From an uncultured Phycisphaerales bacterium (lineage in GTDB: Bacteria > Planctomycetota > Phycisphaerae > WQYP01): a DNA stretch of 8,072 nt. The DNA lies in the NCBI GenBank assembly GCA_903868035.1, contig CAIPTQ010000336.1:1-8072 (forward strand), given 5' to 3'. Shown here piece after piece: positions 5,531 through 8,072 of this stretch. Positions within the stretch are counted from its first letter, which is position 1. Every line of letters begins with the position of its first letter. The notes below the pieces were generated by a model. The model was given only the letters and a program-made list of their open reading frames with translations. It was not told the origin of the DNA and searched no databases. The position numbers and the translations under genes are program-made.

Positions 5531-5743
5531 TCAGTGATGAAACCACCCGGGCTGGGCGTCGCTTTCAAAGAGCAGCAGATCCGAGAGTGACGCCTGCGTG
5601 CCTTCGATTTCCGATGACAGCACCGTCTCTTTCCGGATGTACGGATAGATGAAGTACGATGGATCGGGTAACACCGCGGACAAACCGCCCAGACGGCCCA
5701 GCGCCAGGCTCGCTTCCTGGAACAACCCGGTATCCTCGCGTCC
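5531..5743 (-). pseudogene. Remnant of a Fic-family protein (Fic_N region only)
   Basis: About 64 codons remain of a Fic-family protein. The sequence from LALGRLGGL through LPDPSYFIYPYIRKE to SSEIEGTQASLSDLLLFE is the hallmark of the Fic_N domain, whose SxIEGT segment sits near the active site in this family. Fic proteins are normally 300 residues or more and transfer AMP through a HPFxxGNGR motif; that whole catalytic part is absent, as is the usual start. The frame opens directly after the dehydratase stop codon and shares its frame, and ends at TGA 5531-5533 three codons after the point where homology to typical Fic proteins ceases (QPG). No stop or frameshift lies inside, so the deletion may be recent. 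A TTG at 5725 could start a 64-residue peptide, but a functional protein is unlikely. Confidence 0.8.
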
Positions 5744-6802
5744 TCACCGCGCCTCATACTGCTGCTTGTAATACGCCTGATACTCCGCCCCCAGCACCTT
5801 ATCCAGCCACCATTTATTCGCCACAAACCACTCAAACGTCTGCTTCAACCCCGCCTCCAGCGTCCACTGCGCCCGCCACCCCAGCTCGCGCTTGGCCTTC
5901 GTCGATTCCAGCGCATACCGCCGGTCATGCCCCGGCCGGTCCTTCACATACTCGATGAACGAATCATCCCGCCCCGCCAGCCCCAGCAGCTTCCGCGTCA
6001 GCGCCAGGTTGTCAATCTCCACCTCCCCGTCAAAATTATAAATCTCCCCATCGCGCCCCTTCAGCAGTGCCGCCAGAATTCCCGCCGCATGGTCCTCCAC
6101 ATGAATCCAATCCCGCCGCTGCATCCCATCCCCATACACCGGCACCTTCTTCCCCTCCAGCAGCCGCATGATGAACAGCGGAATCATCTTCTCCGGCCAG
6201 TGCCACGGCCCGTAATTGTTCGAGCACCGCGTCACCACCGCCGGAAAATTGAACGACCGCACAAACGCCTGCACCAGCAGCTCCCCGCCCGCCTTGCTCG
6301 CCGAATACGGGCTGCTCGTGTGAATGGGGTCGCCCTCCACGCTCCGGTGCGGCAGCGGCACGTCGCCATAAACTTCATCGGTGGAGACCTGGAGGAAGCG
6401 TTTCATCGTCCCCCGCTGGGCGAGGGGGCGGGCGGCTTCCAGCAGCACCTGGACGCCCAGGGTGTTGGCCATCACGAAAGGTATGCCGGTGAAAAGGGAG
6501 CGGTCCACGTGGGACTCGGCGGCAAAATTAACGATGGCGGCGGGACCGTCCGCCCCGCACGCGTGGAAGGCGGCCTGGACTTCGGCCGGGTGGGCGATGT
6601 TGGCCTTGACGAACTGGTAACGCGGGGATTTTTCGACCGCGGCCAGCCGCTCCGGGCTGGCGGCATAGGAGAGCGCGTCGAGGTTGACGATGCGGACGCT
6701 GGAGAGGTCGGGGCGGCCAAGGACCTGGCGGATGAATTCCGAGCCGATGAAGCCGCAGCCGCCGGTGACGATCCAGGCGCCAGTGAGGGGAATGGTGGTC
6801 AT
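5744..6802 (-). CDS. rfbB: dTDP-glucose 4,6-dehydratase
   Basis: An extended short-chain dehydrogenase/reductase that converts dTDP-glucose to dTDP-4-keto-6-deoxyglucose with bound NAD+, the second step towards dTDP-rhamnose and other deoxysugars of surface polysaccharides. With the start at 6802 it has 352 residues, normal for the family. Visible motifs: Rossmann TGGCGFIGS (13-21), NLDALSYA, FAAESHVDRS (93-102), STDEVYGD (140-147) with the catalytic Thr-Asp-Glu, PYSASKAG (165-172) with the Tyr-x3-Lys pair, SNNYGP, and RPGHDRRY. ATG at 6802 has GAGGA just before it; an in-frame ATG four codons earlier lacks a site. No other dTDP-sugar gene is in the window. Codon choice changes abruptly near codon 148: Ala is 17 GCC/4 GCG before and 1 GCC/16 GCG after; Val is mostly GTC before and 13 of 13 GTG after. 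The enzyme call is secure. Confidence 0.96.
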   Translation of the reverse strand: MTTIPLTGAWIVTGGCGFIGSEFIRQVLGRPDLSSVRIVNLDALSYAASPERLAAVEKSPRYQFVKANIAHPAEVQAAFHACGADGPAAIVNFAAESHVDRSLFTGIPFVMANTLGVQVLLEAARPLAQRGTMKRFLQVSTDEVYGDVPLPHRSVEGDPIHTSSPYSASKAGGELLVQAFVRSFNFPAVVTRCSNNYGPWHWPEKMIPLFIMRLLEGKKVPVYGDGMQRRDWIHVEDHAAGILAALLKGRDGEIYNFDGEVEIDNLALTRKLLGLAGRDDSFIEYVKDRPGHDRRYALESTKAKRELGWRAQWTLEAGLKQTFEWFVANKWWLDKVLGAEYQAYYKQQYEAR

Positions 6803-6834
6803 AGTTCCTCGCATATGAAGGCATCACAGCGCCA

Positions 6835-6856
6835 GCCCGGCGTGGCAACGCCCGGC
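6835..6856. repeat. GC-rich imperfect hairpin in the rfbB leader
   Basis: GCCCGGCGT at 6835-6843 pairs with ACGCCCGGC at 6848-6856 around a 4-nt loop with one mismatch. It lies between the DUF434 stop (6932) and the rfbB start (6802). It has no T-run, so it is a weak candidate for a terminator or an mRNA leader structure. Confidence 0.35.
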
Positions 6857-6931
6857 CCGATCGCGCGCGGACAGTGTACCCGATTGCCAGGTTCTCTTCA
6901 TCGGCAAGATAAATCCTGTGTCAAAACTCGG

Positions 6932-7675
6932 TCACGCGTCCATCGGCACAATGGTCGCGCCGGCCACATGCTGGCCGATGATGTGGGCGGCAAGGTTCGT
7001 CCATCTCGGCGGGGCTGTGCCACGTGGGTTGCGCGTGCCGTCGAGGATGACCGAGTCGGCCGTGGCGATGATGTCGGGGGATTGGGCCAGGACGGGGTCG
7101 GGGTCGGGGACGAGGGTGATGGTCCAGGGCCAGCCGCGCTCCGCGGCAAGTTTGTGCATCACCGTCTTGAGCCGGCCGGAGTTGGAGACGGGGGCATCCA
7201 GGAGAATCTCGACGCGGGCGACGGCCAGGGCGGCGAGGGTGGCGCCCAGGTGTTCCAGGGCGGGCGCGGTTTCGGCGACGCGTTTGTAGTGGCCGTGCAT
7301 GGAGGCCATGTCGCGGAGGCAGCCGTCCATGCCGCGGAGGAGGATGCCGCCGCCGAGCGCGGCTTCGAGGGTGGTCAGGACGTTGTAGCCGTCGAGGCGC
7401 AGCGTGCGTCCGGCCAACTCGCCCGGCGGCAGTTCGCCGGCTTTTCGCAAGGCCAGCGAATGGGCCGAGCACGTGGAGCGCATCACCGCCAGCCGCTGGC
7501 GTTCGTTGAGCCCGAAGCGGTCGCCGACGAGCTTGAGGGCGGAGTTCAGCGCGTAGCCGTGCGAGAGGAGCCACGAGAGGTCGCCGACGGCGGCTTGCAG
7601 GGCGGGCCATTGATCGGGCGCAAAGAGCCGTGCGTCTTCGGGATGGGGGCCGCGATGGGTGCGTTTGTCGGGCAT
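6932..7675 (-). CDS. DUF434/DUF5616 domain protein
   Basis: A 247-residue soluble protein that matches, from memory, the DUF434 family with its usual C-terminal DUF5616 partner domain. The N-terminal part (about 8-75) has HPEDARLF, DLSWLLSHGYALNSALKLVGDR and a basic RQRLAVMR segment. The second part (about 90-233) has DGYNVLTTLEAALGGG, GMDGCLRDMASMHG, DAPVSNSGRL and TADSVILD; the spaced conserved Asp residues resemble a nuclease-like or metal-binding arrangement, but the biochemical role is unknown. The ATG at 7675 has no Shine-Dalgarno sequence. An extended -10 box ends 10 nt upstream of it. Codons are strongly C-ending throughout, like the first part of rfbB. It is separated from rfbB by 129 bp, so it may or may not share its transcript. 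Confidence 0.85.
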   Translation of the reverse strand: MPDKRTHRGPHPEDARLFAPDQWPALQAAVGDLSWLLSHGYALNSALKLVGDRFGLNERQRLAVMRSTCSAHSLALRKAGELPPGELAGRTLRLDGYNVLTTLEAALGGGILLRGMDGCLRDMASMHGHYKRVAETAPALEHLGATLAALAVARVEILLDAPVSNSGRLKTVMHKLAAERGWPWTITLVPDPDPVLAQSPDIIATADSVILDGTRNPRGTAPPRWTNLAAHIIGQHVAGATIVPMDA

Positions 7676-7685
7676 GGGTGTGGCC

Positions 7686-7694
7686 AGTATATCA
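7686..7694 (-). promoter_or_regulatory. Extended -10 promoter just before the DUF434 gene
   Basis: On the minus strand TGATATACT (TGn plus TATACT) ends 10 nt before the ATG at 7675. The predicted transcription start would be only three or four bases from the start codon, giving a nearly leaderless mRNA. That agrees with the absence of a ribosome binding site. No -35 hexamer fits. Confidence 0.4.
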
Positions 7695-7747
7695 CGCAGA
7701 GCAGTCGTGGTATCTGGACAAGTACGCCCGTATGTTCAATGATGCCG

Positions 7748-8072
7748 TTACTGTTGCGATATGGTAGCCTCAGGATCATCGCCACTAAAACTATAGGTTG
7801 GCATGACCACCTCTTTGACAGGTCTAAGGGGATTGAATCTTTTTAATCGTTCCGCCATTTCAGCATCCTCCTCCCAAGGATAATCTAAATAGCACCATTC
7901 AGCGGTAAACCATTTGTCCCCATCTGGAGCAAATGATACTCCAACGCATTTCGCTAATTTGTAATTGTTTAGCGCCTTGCCCGTGCATATAATATCTCTA
8001 GCGTTTGGAACGCGGAGTGAAATGGCATGGATGCGATCCTTCCTGAATGTCCTGGTTGCGTGGCGGCGGGCA
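7748..8072 (-). CDS. Partial hypothetical protein entering from the right edge
   Basis: A minus-strand frame stays open from the window edge (first full codon at 8071-8069) to TAA at 7748-7750, giving at least 107 residues, with the start beyond the window. It is the only long open frame in this stretch. The product is soluble, with aromatic-rich strands (VGVSFAPDGDKWFTAEWCYLDYPWEED) followed by a charged helix (EMAERLKRF) and a disordered acidic/Gln tail. I recognise no family. Codons are clearly more AT-rich (TTA, AAA, GAT, ATA) than in the neighbouring DUF434 and rfbB genes, hinting at a gene of different origin. It is followed after 72 bp by the DUF434 gene, which seems to have its own promoter. 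Possibly the tail of an accessory gene, or a decayed one. Confidence 0.6.
   Translation of the reverse strand, partial: ARRHATRTFRKDRIHAISLRVPNARDIICTGKALNNYKLAKCVGVSFAPDGDKWFTAEWCYLDYPWEEDAEMAERLKRFNPLRPVKEVVMPTYSFSGDDPEATISQQ

Noticed and set aside
6919..6924. TTGACA on the minus strand as an rfbB -35 box
   Set aside because: No acceptable -10 hexamer lies 16-18 bp downstream (ATGAAG at the best spacing).
5927..7846. Long plus-strand open frame of 639 codons
   Set aside because: It runs antisense through rfbB and the DUF434 gene, has low-complexity composition rich in Gly, Arg, His and Pro, and no recognisable motif. It is a by-product of GC-rich codons on the other strand.

Overview
The window is GC-rich bacterial DNA holding one complete and one partial toxin-antitoxin unit plus a series of minus-strand genes. 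No rRNA, tRNA or CRISPR array was seen. The source is probably an uncultured or environmental bacterium, perhaps of the Verrucomicrobiota/Planctomycetota (PVC) group. That is an inference from gene types (paired GYF_2 domains, a zinc-ribbon CPBP protease, a stand-alone BFD-like ferredoxin) and from the intergenic repeat style. No marker gene proves it.

Left part (1-1925, plus strand). The window opens inside the C-terminal third of a VapC-like PIN-domain toxin. An unrecognised 136-residue protein follows, then a complete antitoxin/PIN-toxin pair with an ATGA overlap. The two PIN proteins are close paralogues (43 of 60 residues identical over the visible part), so this is a duplicated toxin-antitoxin locus with an orphan gene between the copies. 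A four-helix membrane protein of unknown function closes the block.

Middle part (1967-5374, minus strand). In transcription order there is a zinc-ribbon CPBP-family membrane protease, a membrane protein with two C-terminal GYF_2 domains (27 bp downstream, very likely the same operon), a repeat-filled spacer, a one-helix membrane protein with a Pro/Ala/Thr-rich linker, a spacer with a perfect 17-bp inverted repeat, and a small BFD-like [2Fe-2S] protein. The BFD gene converges on the membrane-protein gene to its left.

Right part (5531-8072, minus strand). A partial ORF enters from the right edge. It is followed by a DUF434/DUF5616 protein, then a dTDP-glucose 4,6-dehydratase (nucleotide-sugar synthesis), then an in-frame remnant of a Fic protein directly after the dehydratase stop codon.

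The most striking observation is inside the dehydratase gene. Synonymous codon choice flips abruptly from C-ending to G-ending near codon 148 (about position 6360), which suggests a mosaic gene or a compositional boundary. Two minus-strand genes (BFD-like and DUF434) have -10-like boxes so close to their start codons that they may be transcribed leaderless. I found no clear multi-gene defence system. The most system-like unit is the CPBP protease/GYF_2 membrane pair, whose function I cannot assign.
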